Notes: generated from the letters alone by a model not told the origin. A DNA stretch of 16,033 nt from Gammaproteobacteria bacterium (GCA_002715785.1 PBAA01000040.1:1-16033), one strand, 5' to 3'. Positions 8,048-15,865 are shown, counted from the first letter of the stretch. Numbers and translations are program-made.

Positions 8048-8694
8048 TAGCTTGCGCCGTTGTCGTATTCCGCTTGACGCAACGCGGTATCACCAATCCG
8101 TTCGGGGACTTGCCACTCATCAACGTGTTTGTTGGCCCCGTCAATGATGTTCTGAATCGAATCCAGTGAATGCTCGTCAAGCTTCATACCGGGCGCACTC
8201 GGTTCGCCGCCTCCTGCCCGAAACTCTAGGACTTCGACCCCCGCGGGGCCAGCCGTGTACTTGTACGGCATTCCATTGGGTACAAAGAAACCTGAACCGG
8301 GTCCCAAACGTCGTCTACCAAGGATTACCTCGCCGGCGACGACGTAGTAGAGGCAGTCCCCGTACTTTGGGTGGCTGTGACGAAACAAAGGGAAGTTCGG
8401 GCCAAACCAGACGTGGACCAAACTCATGCCCCCCTCGGTTTGTTGGCCGAAAAGGGGTGTCGTACTCACGCCTGCCGAAAAGGCCTTAACCATCTCGCCG
8501 ATTTTTTGTCGGACCGGCTCCTCGCCATATTCTTCGGCGAGACCGCTATATTCAAAGCCATCGGCGGCCCGGTCCACCTTGACCGCTTCTGAAGGGAAGG
8601 GTGCGTTCATGGGTGGATTCTCGAAAATTTCGAAGGGGCCGCGTGCCGAGACGAAACCTTTGGAATCGTCGTTCATCTCTCCGTTCTCTGCCAT
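8047..8694 (-). CDS. Cupin domain protein with atypical metal site (215 aa)
   Basis: A single-domain cupin of about 215 residues. The core is HVWFGPNFPLFRHSHPKYGD, then LYYVVAGEVILG and GPGSGFFVPNGMPYKY (residues 94-146). His106 and His108 match the HxH of cupin motif 1. The usual Glu ligand is missing or replaced by Asp113, and the usual His of motif 2 (PxGxxH) is Tyr144. The metal centre is therefore altered: it may use other ligands, or the protein may be a binding rather than an enzymatic cupin. Residues 1-70 are a charged leader. I chose ATG at 8694 over the TTG four codons upstream (8706) because GGAGAAG sits 5 bases before this ATG. The gene overlaps the DUF4019 gene by one base. It follows the rhodanese gene by 97 bp in the same direction. 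Confidence 0.8.
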   Translation of the reverse strand: MAENGEMNDDSKGFVSARGPFEIFENPPMNAPFPSEAVKVDRAADGFEYSGLAEEYGEEPVRQKIGEMVKAFSAGVSTTPLFGQQTEGGMSLVHVWFGPNFPLFRHSHPKYGDCLYYVVAGEVILGRRRLGPGSGFFVPNGMPYKYTAGPAGVEVLEFRAGGGEPSAPGMKLDEHSLDSIQNIIDGANKHVDEWQVPERIGDTALRQAEYDNGAS

Positions 8695-8791
8695 GTTCTT
8701 CTCCAATGATCAGTCCCGTTGAGAATACGTTAGCTGCCCGGAAATAACATTGCAGACACCGCGCTGCGGGATCTCGACCGTTCGACCTAGA

Positions 8792-9658
8792 TCAAGGACC
8801 TATTTCGAGGGGTAAAGACACATCTTTTACCCACTCGGACATCGATCCGTCATAAACAGCAACCTGTTCCTGCCCCACGAGCAGGCAAGCGAAGGCATCA
8901 ATGGTGGCTGCGATTCCGCCGCCACAATAGGCGATGACTTTGGGTGCTTGCAGGAGTCCTTTGTGGCTTAGAACTTCTACGAGTTCTTCACTTCGTCGAA
9001 AGTGCCCGTCGAGAAGCAGATCGTCGTAAAAGACATTAATACTGCCCGCAATATGTCCGGGCCGACCGTATGAGATGGGCGATTCTCCAGAATGCATGGC
9101 GGGGGCCAGAGCGTTAACCGTGCAAACGGCCTGATCACTGACGGCTTTAAGGACGGTGGATTTATCGGCAAACCGATCGGGATCAACGTTGACGGCGAAT
9201 GATCCTATGGGGTAGCTCGTCGCCTGGTCCGATGTGTCGAGATCATTGGCGACCCAGGCGTCGAAACCTCCGTTGAGAACACGAACATTGGGATGTCCGC
9301 AGTAGTGCAACAGCCACCATGCCCTGGTGGCCCACATCATGTTGTCGGCGCTGTACACCACGACTTGGCTTTCGTCGTTGACACCGAGGCTGCGAAATAG
9401 CGATTCCAATTGCGCGGGTTTAGGTAAGCTAAATCCGAGGTTTGTGGTTGTGTCGGACGCCGCTTCTATGAGGTCTAGAAACATCGCACCTGGCACGTGG
9501 CCTTCCCGAAAATTCTGCTCGCCGCTCTCAGCTCGATACGGCCCTTTCTCGGAGGGTCTCAAGTACACGGTTGCGTCGTATATACGGAGATTAGGATCGT
9601 CGAGTTGGTCGCTGAGTTCGGTCGCTGAAATCAAATATTCTGGGTGTTGGTACGCCAT
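8792..9658 (-). CDS. Two-domain rhodanese-family sulfurtransferase
   Basis: A 288-residue protein with tandem rhodanese domains, the layout and length of thiosulfate/3-mercaptopyruvate sulfurtransferases, which carry sulfane sulfur on a catalytic Cys and pass it to cyanide or thiols. Domain 1 (about 8-145) has the characteristic FREGHVPGAMFLDL and WLLHYCGHPNVRVLNGGFDAW. Domain 2 (about 165-283) has YGRPGHIAGSINV and the active-site loop YCGGGIAAT with Cys245. The loop (CGGGIA) fits neither the CRKGVT of thiosulfate sulfurtransferase nor the CG(S)GVTA of mercaptopyruvate sulfurtransferase exactly, so the donor is uncertain. The strand that usually reads DAR in domain 2 is NAL here. The ATG at 9658 is preceded by AGGAGAG about 10 bases away. 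The gene is 51 bp downstream of the monooxygenase and probably cotranscribed with it. No signal peptide is seen, so it is cytoplasmic. Confidence 0.85.
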   Translation of the reverse strand: MAYQHPEYLISATELSDQLDDPNLRIYDATVYLRPSEKGPYRAESGEQNFREGHVPGAMFLDLIEAASDTTTNLGFSLPKPAQLESLFRSLGVNDESQVVVYSADNMMWATRAWWLLHYCGHPNVRVLNGGFDAWVANDLDTSDQATSYPIGSFAVNVDPDRFADKSTVLKAVSDQAVCTVNALAPAMHSGESPISYGRPGHIAGSINVFYDDLLLDGHFRRSEELVEVLSHKGLLQAPKVIAYCGGGIAATIDAFACLLVGQEQVAVYDGSMSEWVKDVSLPLEIGP

Positions 9659-9709
9659 GGAGCGGACTCTCCTAATTCATCTAACAAGTAGTTTATATTG
9701 AATCAAGTG

Positions 9710-11224
9710 CTAGCCCGTGGCAAAACTACCGCGGTCGGACTCAAGCCGTGACTTGTATTCATCCATGGTGTGCGGCCACTGCGTCACGATAAACCCGGCG
9801 CGCCCACGATAATAACCGCCGCAGTCCGCACGCCAGACGTCGACATTCTGAAGATCGCGCTGCAGCGATTTGTTGTATTCGGTCATTTTGGAGGATTTAG
9901 GGGCCATCCATCGCAGCTCATGCTCATCCATGAATCGTAATTGACGCAGGATATAGGCGACTTGGAGCTCGATCATCTCGAGGATTGAGCCGTTGTTGGT
10001 ATTTGGTCCATAAAGCATAAAGAGATTGGGGAAATTTGCGGTGGTGATGCCCAGGTACGCTTGAGCGCCGTTCTCCCACGCTTCGTGAATGCTGATGCCG
10101 TCGCGACCGTATACGTCGATGCACGACAGGTATCGCGTTGTTTGAAACCCAGTTGCAAAAATCACGGTATCAACGACGGTCGACTCATTTTCTGCATGTA
10201 CGGCATTAGCGCTTATTCGTTCGACGGCGCTATTAATCAGTCGAACGTTTGGACGATTAAATACAGGGTAGTAAAGGTTTGACGCGAGTGGTCGTCGGCA
10301 ACCGTAAGCCATCGAGGGGGTCAGTTTTTCGCGGGTTTGGAGATCTTTTACAGCGGAGAGATTTTTTCGTCCGGCGTCTTCTGCGTTCAGCAGAATTTCA
10401 CGATTCGAAAACGTAATGAATCCTTCAAGGCCTTCACGGATTTTCGCCCTTCGAGAGGGGACGGCGATATCGCTCTCAATAAACTCGGCGAGTTGCTCGG
10501 TTGTGAACGCCGTGTCTTCTTTCGGCAATATCCATTGAGGACGTCTTTGATAGACCGAGAGTTGCGCTACGCAGTCAGCGATTTCGGGAATCATCTGGAC
10601 TGCGCTTGCGGCGGTACCGATCACTGCAACCCGTTCCCCTGTTAGATCGTGGCCGTCTTTCCAGGCTCCCGTATGGAACATGGTTCCTCTAAATTCGTCG
10701 ACCCCGGGAATGTCTGGATAATTGAGCTCGGTAAACATCCCAACACCGCTGATAAGAATGTCTGATTCGACCGACGTACCGTCGGTGAGCGAAATGTCCC
10801 ATGTTGTGCTGTCCTCGTCCCAACGAGCACTCGCGACTTCCTTGGTGAGACGGATATAGGGCGTCAACTCGTATTTCGTGACGCAGTGACGCATGTATTC
10901 GAGAATTTCGGGCTGGCGAGCGTAGGGCCGGGACCAATCCTTTTTGGGTTCGAAGCTGAAGGAGTAAAGGTGGGATGGGACATCGCACTCCGCACCCGGA
11001 TACCGATTGTGCCACCAGGTGCCGCCGATACCGGCGGCTTTTTCGATAATGACGAAATCCTTGATGCCCGCTTTTAGCAGTTGAATACCGGCGCAGATTC
11101 CGCCGGGTCCCGCACCGATAATCGCGATGCGTTTTCGAATCCGTTCATTGCTATTCACCCGATGCCTCCCGAGGTCGAGCACGGTCGAATTATAGCGCTC
11201 CGAAGAAACATGCCCAGGGTCCAT
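9710..11224 (-). CDS. Flavin-containing monooxygenase, Baeyer-Villiger type (504 aa)
   Basis: An NADPH-dependent class B flavoprotein that inserts one oxygen atom from O2 into a ketone or a soft nucleophile such as S or N. The FAD Rossmann motif is GAGPGG (residues 37-42). GGTWWHNRYPGAECDVPSH (67-85) is typical of the Baeyer-Villiger/4-hydroxyacetophenone monooxygenase group. The fingerprint FxGxxxHxxxW is present as F178, G180, H184, W188, followed by Lys instead of the usual Pro/Asp. The NADPH site is GTAASA (203-208), with Ala at the middle glycine. An ATG start at 11224 is preferred, with AGGA about 14 bases upstream; a longer frame to a GTG at 11275 would run into the divergent dioxygenase gene. 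It heads the minus-strand series with the rhodanese. Substrate unknown; sulfoxidation is possible given the rhodanese, but that is only context. Confidence 0.87.
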   Translation of the reverse strand: MDPGHVSSERYNSTVLDLGRHRVNSNERIRKRIAIIGAGPGGICAGIQLLKAGIKDFVIIEKAAGIGGTWWHNRYPGAECDVPSHLYSFSFEPKKDWSRPYARQPEILEYMRHCVTKYELTPYIRLTKEVASARWDEDSTTWDISLTDGTSVESDILISGVGMFTELNYPDIPGVDEFRGTMFHTGAWKDGHDLTGERVAVIGTAASAVQMIPEIADCVAQLSVYQRRPQWILPKEDTAFTTEQLAEFIESDIAVPSRRAKIREGLEGFITFSNREILLNAEDAGRKNLSAVKDLQTREKLTPSMAYGCRRPLASNLYYPVFNRPNVRLINSAVERISANAVHAENESTVVDTVIFATGFQTTRYLSCIDVYGRDGISIHEAWENGAQAYLGITTANFPNLFMLYGPNTNNGSILEMIELQVAYILRQLRFMDEHELRWMAPKSSKMTEYNKSLQRDLQNVDVWRADCGGYYRGRAGFIVTQWPHTMDEYKSRLESDRGSFATG

Positions 11225-11263
11225 GATTGGTCTTCTTTCCTGCGCATGGCGATCGAAAAGTAA

Positions 11264-12703
11264 ATGGACGATCACGGGATTGAATCGATATGCTCAAGAC
11301 ACGGGCCGTCTATTTCGGAGACATCCACCATCGTCGACCTAAATGACACATCTGGGGTTCAACAGCCTGTCCCTCCGTCAAGGGATCCTGAGGCAGCGTT
11401 CGGCACCAAGCAGCCGCCGGTGTTGTCGCCGCGGTCATCTAGGCTGGACGCAGATCCGCCGGGAGCAGAGAGGCTAGGGCTGAGTCCGGAGGAGGTGATC
11501 CAGTTTCGCGAACAAGGTTATGTCATTAAACGAGGACTGATTTCGACAGACGAATTTCAACCATTTCTGAACTTGTGGTGGCAGCAGCCACCGGTAATCG
11601 CGGCAAAAATGGCGTCGACGGATCCGGATTCATGGGTCTCCCCAGGAGACCGTTGGCCTAAAGAGAATCGCTGGGGCCTGGCTAAGAATTGGATGGGTCG
11701 TCGTAGCTGGCCAACACCGGAACAGGAGAGGAAGGGAGCGTCGGTGGGAGAACGCGTTGGTCGCCTACCGCATAAGCTGACGCGGGACATGAGCAATGAT
11801 GTCTGGCGCTGGCATGGGATAGGCCACGATCCAGCATTTGTGGCGGCAACATCCGCCCACCCATGCGTATTGAACATGGCGGAAGCGTTGTTAGGTGGGC
11901 CCGTCAAGAGACCGCGACGCAACCGGGGTATTTACGCCATATTTCCGAGGGATCCGACAGGGCCGGCTTCTAAACTCGGGCCGCACATGGATCAGAGCAT
12001 GACGGAGCTGATCGTGATCACCTACCTGCAAGATGTTGAACCGGGATCGGGGGGATATACGTTTTACCCGACTTCACCGCAGCTTTTGTACCCGACCTCC
12101 GAGCAAGCCTTGAACTGGGTAGCTACAGATAAGTCTAAAGACGTGATGGATCACGTCAAAACGAGTGTCCAGCCGATCGAATTTACTGGCAAGGCGGGCG
12201 ATGTACTGTTCTGTCACGGTTGGATGGTTCATTCCGCTGGGATTCACGAGAGTGACAAGATCCGGATGGCAGTGGTGCAAGATTTTAATAAGGTGAGACG
12301 TAGGAGCCACATGCGATGGACAGCGGCAGGTAAGCATGGCGCCGAAAGAATCAGTTGCGACATGGACGGTGTCTTTACGTTTCCCCTCGATAACGACGAC
12401 GATCCGGCCGACGGTGATCGCGAAGTCACCAATCAGTGGATCATGGATTCCAATGAATTTGTGCAATCGCGGCACGCGCCGTTGGACGATATGTTTGCTG
12501 AATGGAATTTAGGTCATCGCGCAATTGAAGGACGAGTCGTTGATGAGCCTGCGTGGTGGGAGAAATACGGGTTACCCCTGTTGCCGACCGGGAGCGTTCC
12601 AAGGGGCGGCGGCGGCACGCCAGCGGTCCCATTGGCCAAGATCGCACAGTATCAAGGTAAGGGTCGATGGAAAGTCGACTCGCGCGCAAACGATTGGATG
12701 TGA
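11264..12703 (+). CDS. Phytanoyl-CoA dioxygenase (PhyH) family protein, long form (479 aa)
   Basis: A putative Fe(II)/2-oxoglutarate oxygenase. The facial triad is visible as His241-x-Asp243 (GPHMDQSMTEL) and His323 (CHGWMVHSAG), with Arg334 eleven residues on as the likely 2-oxoglutarate-binding residue. The fold begins at about residue 72 (LGLSPEEVIQFREQGYVIKRG). Before it is a Pro/Ser-rich, probably disordered leader of about 70 residues, which is unusual. At 479 aa it is longer than typical PhyH proteins (about 270-350), with extra sequence between strands and a C-terminal tail of about 100 residues. The ATG at 11264 has only a weak AAAAG upstream. The start is 39 bp from that of the divergent monooxygenase, so their promoters must overlap or lie within each other's coding sequence. 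It is the only dioxygenase here on the plus strand. Substrate unknown; hydroxylation of a small molecule is likely. Confidence 0.83.
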   Translation: MDDHGIESICSRHGPSISETSTIVDLNDTSGVQQPVPPSRDPEAAFGTKQPPVLSPRSSRLDADPPGAERLGLSPEEVIQFREQGYVIKRGLISTDEFQPFLNLWWQQPPVIAAKMASTDPDSWVSPGDRWPKENRWGLAKNWMGRRSWPTPEQERKGASVGERVGRLPHKLTRDMSNDVWRWHGIGHDPAFVAATSAHPCVLNMAEALLGGPVKRPRRNRGIYAIFPRDPTGPASKLGPHMDQSMTELIVITYLQDVEPGSGGYTFYPTSPQLLYPTSEQALNWVATDKSKDVMDHVKTSVQPIEFTGKAGDVLFCHGWMVHSAGIHESDKIRMAVVQDFNKVRRRSHMRWTAAGKHGAERISCDMDGVFTFPLDNDDDPADGDREVTNQWIMDSNEFVQSRHAPLDDMFAEWNLGHRAIEGRVVDEPAWWEKYGLPLLPTGSVPRGGGGTPAVPLAKIAQYQGKGRWKVDSRANDWM

Positions 12704-12706
12704 TGA

Positions 12707-12728
12707 CGAATAGATGCCGATCTATTCG
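12707..12728. terminator. Perfect 9-bp hairpin between convergent genes
   Basis: CGAATAGAT (12707-12715) and ATCTATTCG (12720-12728) pair perfectly around GCCG. The hairpin fills almost exactly the space between the TGA of the PhyH gene (12701-12703) and the TAA of the methyltransferase (12730-12732). This placement suits a two-way terminator. There is no good T-tract on either side, so it may instead be a 3'-end stabilising stem. Confidence 0.5.
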
Positions 12729-12729
12729 G

Positions 12730-13518
12730 TTAGGAAGGTTTAGTGGCTGTCACGACGAACTGCGGTAAAGCGAACAAATAAGTCCCGTCATCCACACCTC
12801 GTTCCACGGCCTCGATGAGTTCGTCAGCTTCTTGTGGGTCCATGGTGTCAAAAACGCCAATATACCGGCGCATGTTTCGGAGTACAGAAAGACCGCCGCC
12901 GGAGGTATCTAGGGAAGCAGCGATTTTCGCTGTAACCGCTTCGAAACCGGCTGCCTTGAGTAACTGAACGAGTTTGCGACCAATGTGAGGCTCCTTGAAT
13001 GCCACGGATGCGGCATCGAAGAAGCGATCGGCTGTCGCTTTTCCCCACGGTTCGACCAGGACAAATCCCCAATCGCTATCGAGAACGTGGATACGGCCCC
13101 CAGGGAGAAGGACACGATACATCTCATCAAGGGTTACGGTGACGTCAGGTACATATTCGAGAACATTTTTCGCGAGAACCCGATCCAAACTTGCCGCTTG
13201 AAACGGCAAAACATGGTCGGTGAGATGGTGAAAACTGATGTTTTCTCGATCGTCGGCTCGTCGCGTCGCGTCGCTGATAAATCGCTCGTTGATGTCTGCG
13301 CCATATACTCGACCTTGCTTACCGACGATGTCGGCAAGTGCGAGAGCGAAGAAGCCTGGGCCGCAGCCAAAATCAAGAATATGGTGCCCGGTTTCTATTG
13401 AGGCAGGAGCGAGTTGCTCGAGTTGTGATTCGCGCCACTGAAACATACGTTCGTAACGCTCGACGCGATCATCTTCGATGTTGATCCAGTGATCAGTGAA
13501 GTAAGTAGCAATATCCAT
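12730..13518 (-). CDS. Class I SAM-dependent methyltransferase (262 aa)
   Basis: A small-molecule type methyltransferase using S-adenosylmethionine. Motif I is ILDFGCGPG at residues 47-55. The acidic end of strand 2 is GADIN with Asp75, expected to bind the ribose. LPFQAASLDRVLAKNVLEYV (95-122) and LLPGGRIHVLD (137-147) are the post-I/motif III features of the Methyltransf_11/25 group. The C-terminal half is a substrate-binding part without a recognised signature. I prefer the ATG at 13518, preceded by ACGGGA, over the TTG at 13566. It is the last of three same-strand genes after two PhyH dioxygenases (85 bp after the nearest), so it may methylate a hydroxyl or acid made by them. Acceptor unknown. 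Confidence 0.83.
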   Translation of the reverse strand: MDIATYFTDHWINIEDDRVERYERMFQWRESQLEQLAPASIETGHHILDFGCGPGFFALALADIVGKQGRVYGADINERFISDATRRADDRENISFHHLTDHVLPFQAASLDRVLAKNVLEYVPDVTVTLDEMYRVLLPGGRIHVLDSDWGFVLVEPWGKATADRFFDAASVAFKEPHIGRKLVQLLKAAGFEAVTAKIAASLDTSGGGLSVLRNMRRYIGVFDTMDPQEADELIEAVERGVDDGTYLFALPQFVVTATKPS

Positions 13519-13603
13519 ATAGTCCCGTCGCTTTTCGCTGTTGGTGACCCCGGAGGGATACGACAAATACCGTTTGGGTCACTTTGCCCAACAACCACAG
13601 TGT

Positions 13604-14803
13604 TTAAATACCCAAATCCTGGGTGTTGTAGTCCTTGATTACCGTTTCGCGGGTTTGTTCGTTCCAACGAAATTCGTTCTCCAAGCCCACGAACGGTTGA
13701 TAGCGATAGGGTTTTTCCTCGGGGTAACGCTGACGCCGTGCGTCGATCGCAACTGCAATTACGCTGGAGCGTTGATGGATCCGTTGTTCGTCATAGACAT
13801 CGTTTTCGGTAGATCCGAGGACGCCAGTGGCACCGAGCACGGATGAACGCCGGTGAAATCCAAACGTCAGCGACACTCGCTCGTCCGGTGAAGTATTGGC
13901 AAAGGAGCAATGCAGGGTTTGACGGTTCACTACCGTGACGTCGCCAGCTTGACAGAAGAGTGGCACGGTATTCGGAAGACAATCGGACCCGCCGTTGTCG
14001 TCCACCATGGCACGGATGTCAATACGTCCTTCTTTATGTGTGCCGGGAACGACCCAAAGACAGTTACCGGGCGTGCTGGGGTAGAGCTGAACCTGAAAAT
14101 TGAACCCGTGGATACCTTCGTCCCATGTTGGTGAATCCCAATGGGTTAGACCGTCTTGATGCCAGGCGACCGATCCGCCTAACCCGGGCTGCTTGAGAAA
14201 AATGGCATCATTAAAAGGCGTGAAGTCGGGTCCGTTGATGCTCTCTGCGATCGCTAATAACTGCGGGTGACCGTATAAACGTAAACCGGCGTCCATCGCC
14301 TGGCACATGCCAAACATCATGTAGATGATCTCTTTCGGAGCATTGATCGGGGGCACGGGCTCGACCATTTTTGATGGATGACGACCACCGTTCCGAGTTG
14401 TTCCACCGACCGGATCGGATAAGGGCGGAATCCAGGTGTACGTATCTCTCTCGAATTCTCGACCGAATGCGGGTCTCCCTTTGGCATCCAGCTCGGCCCC
14501 TCGTTCTACTGGAGCTCGATCGAGCATGTCCGCAATACCCGCTCGAAGTTCTTCAAGTTCTTCCGCCTCGATGACATTTTCAAAGACGTAAAATCCTTGC
14601 CTCCAGTAGGCCTCGAGAATGTCGTCTCGCAGAGCACCGGTTGCGTCGAAATGAATCGGTCCTCGATTTCCTAAACGGATCGCACGTTCTTTGCCCTCCC
14701 GTAAATACGTTTTCATGCTATCGGCATGTTCCTGCGCACTGGGTTCGGCTATCTGAGGCATGGAATATCCAGGAATTATCTTGTTAGGGAGCTTAAACCC
14801 CAT
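13604..14803 (-). CDS. Phytanoyl-CoA dioxygenase (PhyH) family protein (399 aa)
   Basis: A putative non-haem Fe(II)/2-oxoglutarate hydroxylase. The triad is His215-x-Asp217 (AWHQDGLTHW) and His298 (RQTLHCSFANTSPDER), with Arg309 as the probable 2-oxoglutarate-binding residue. Other PhyH marks are YWRQGFYVFENVI (66-78), the LWVVPGTHKEGR strand (249-260) and QAGDVTVVNRQTLH. A 60-residue leader precedes the fold. The ATG at 14803 has AGGT about 4 bases before it; a second ATG at 14761 has no visible Shine-Dalgarno. It sits between another PhyH gene (125 bp upstream) and the methyltransferase on the same strand. It differs strongly from both other PhyH proteins here, so they are not recent duplicates. 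Substrate unknown. Confidence 0.85.
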   Translation of the reverse strand: MGFKLPNKIIPGYSMPQIAEPSAQEHADSMKTYLREGKERAIRLGNRGPIHFDATGALRDDILEAYWRQGFYVFENVIEAEELEELRAGIADMLDRAPVERGAELDAKGRPAFGREFERDTYTWIPPLSDPVGGTTRNGGRHPSKMVEPVPPINAPKEIIYMMFGMCQAMDAGLRLYGHPQLLAIAESINGPDFTPFNDAIFLKQPGLGGSVAWHQDGLTHWDSPTWDEGIHGFNFQVQLYPSTPGNCLWVVPGTHKEGRIDIRAMVDDNGGSDCLPNTVPLFCQAGDVTVVNRQTLHCSFANTSPDERVSLTFGFHRRSSVLGATGVLGSTENDVYDEQRIHQRSSVIAVAIDARRQRYPEEKPYRYQPFVGLENEFRWNEQTRETVIKDYNTQDLGI

Positions 14804-14928
14804 CGACCTGCGCGTGAAGGAATAGAAAATAAGCGCGACCTGCTTAACAACCTAAGCGTTTTATCTGTGCATCGAACCTCATGTCGAATGGCCGCCGGAA
14901 CGAACGTGTCCCGGTGGTGCGGGGGAGG

Positions 14929-15849
14929 TCAACCAGATTTCATCTTTCGGCTGATGTGAGGTCCGTTGATCGAAAACAATGGTTGTTCGGGTTCGCGACG
15001 GCGGCGGCCTTTAACCATGATTCCTGGTCGACCGACGCTTTGGCCTGCGGTTTGACGGTTGTCTGGATCTCGATAACCGATTCGAACAATCCGACGATTT
15101 CGAGGTGTCTGATTGATGTAGGAGCCGTGTACGGTATGAATACTAAAGCACACGACGTCTCCAGCTTTGGCTGGTACCGGAATCGCGTCCGCCAAGCGAT
15201 ACTGATCCGTTGGTAAGAAAGGCGTACACGGCCCGCTGGCATTGCTGGTGATGTGTGCGCGCGCGCCTTCTTTGTGCGATCCATCAAGGAACCGTATTTC
15301 GCCGTTGTTCGCGTCGGTATCATCGAGGTGAACAAGAACATCGATGTAGCGACTGTCCTCATGTTGATAAAACGCCCAATCCTGATGCATGGGAAATGGG
15401 TGGCCTGTTTCGGGCGGTTTGACATGCATGGTCGAGTGATGGACCTCGACATTCGGGCCGATCAGTTGGGATATGGCGGCCGTCAAATGGGGATGAGTCA
15501 CGGCCCTCATCCAGGCATCTGAGTAAAAGTAGAGATCGTGCATGGCGACCAACTTCGACTTTTTTTCGGTTTCAGGATCCATGTAAACCTGTCGCCAGTC
15601 ACCCGACCAACCCGGCGAACGACCAGCCCACGACCCAATGAGCCAGTCGAGTTCCGTCTCCAGTTCGAGTGTCTCGTCGGGAGAGAAGACCTCCGGCATG
15701 TGGAGGTATCCATGCTCGTTAAAGAACTCGATATGGTTTTTCGTGAGCAAGGCTGCTCCATCAAAAGCCGGCAGATACGGGCAGCATAGCACCATGGTGA
15801 TGGTGGATAAGATCTGGTCTGCTGGACTAGACAAGCCGCCTGAGACCAT
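14929..15849 (-). CDS. Phytanoyl-CoA dioxygenase (PhyH) family protein (up to 306 aa)
   Basis: A compact PhyH protein of typical size. The fold opens with LTKNHIEFFNEHGYLHMPEV (35-54). The triad is His155-x-Asp157 (PMHQDWAFYQH) and His241 (IHTVHGSYINQTPRNRR), with Arg252 or Arg253 for 2-oxoglutarate. IRFLDGSHKEGA precedes the second half as in the family. The start is uncertain. The longest frame begins at ATG 15849 without a clear ribosome site; ATG 15795 is no better. A TTG at 15750 has GGAG a few bases upstream and would begin with MLTKNHIEFF, close to how many PhyH proteins begin. That shorter start would also leave 128 bp for promoters against the divergent carboxylase. It probably heads a three-gene run with the next PhyH gene and the methyltransferase. 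Substrate unknown. Confidence 0.84.
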   Translation of the reverse strand: MVSGGLSSPADQILSTITMVLCCPYLPAFDGAALLTKNHIEFFNEHGYLHMPEVFSPDETLELETELDWLIGSWAGRSPGWSGDWRQVYMDPETEKKSKLVAMHDLYFYSDAWMRAVTHPHLTAAISQLIGPNVEVHHSTMHVKPPETGHPFPMHQDWAFYQHEDSRYIDVLVHLDDTDANNGEIRFLDGSHKEGARAHITSNASGPCTPFLPTDQYRLADAIPVPAKAGDVVCFSIHTVHGSYINQTPRNRRIVRIGYRDPDNRQTAGQSVGRPGIMVKGRRRREPEQPLFSINGPHISRKMKSG

Positions 15850-15865
15850 TCAGTCTCGTTTGCGC

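Noticed and set aside
12074..12475. Minus-strand reading frame of 133 codons opposite the long PhyH gene
   Set aside because: The plus strand encodes a full iron-binding triad here, so the antisense frame is a by-product.
14804..14843. Direct repeat CGACCTGC at 14804-14811 and 14836-14843 as an operator
   Set aside because: Eight bases repeated once in a GC-balanced spacer is weak and there is no regulator gene nearby.
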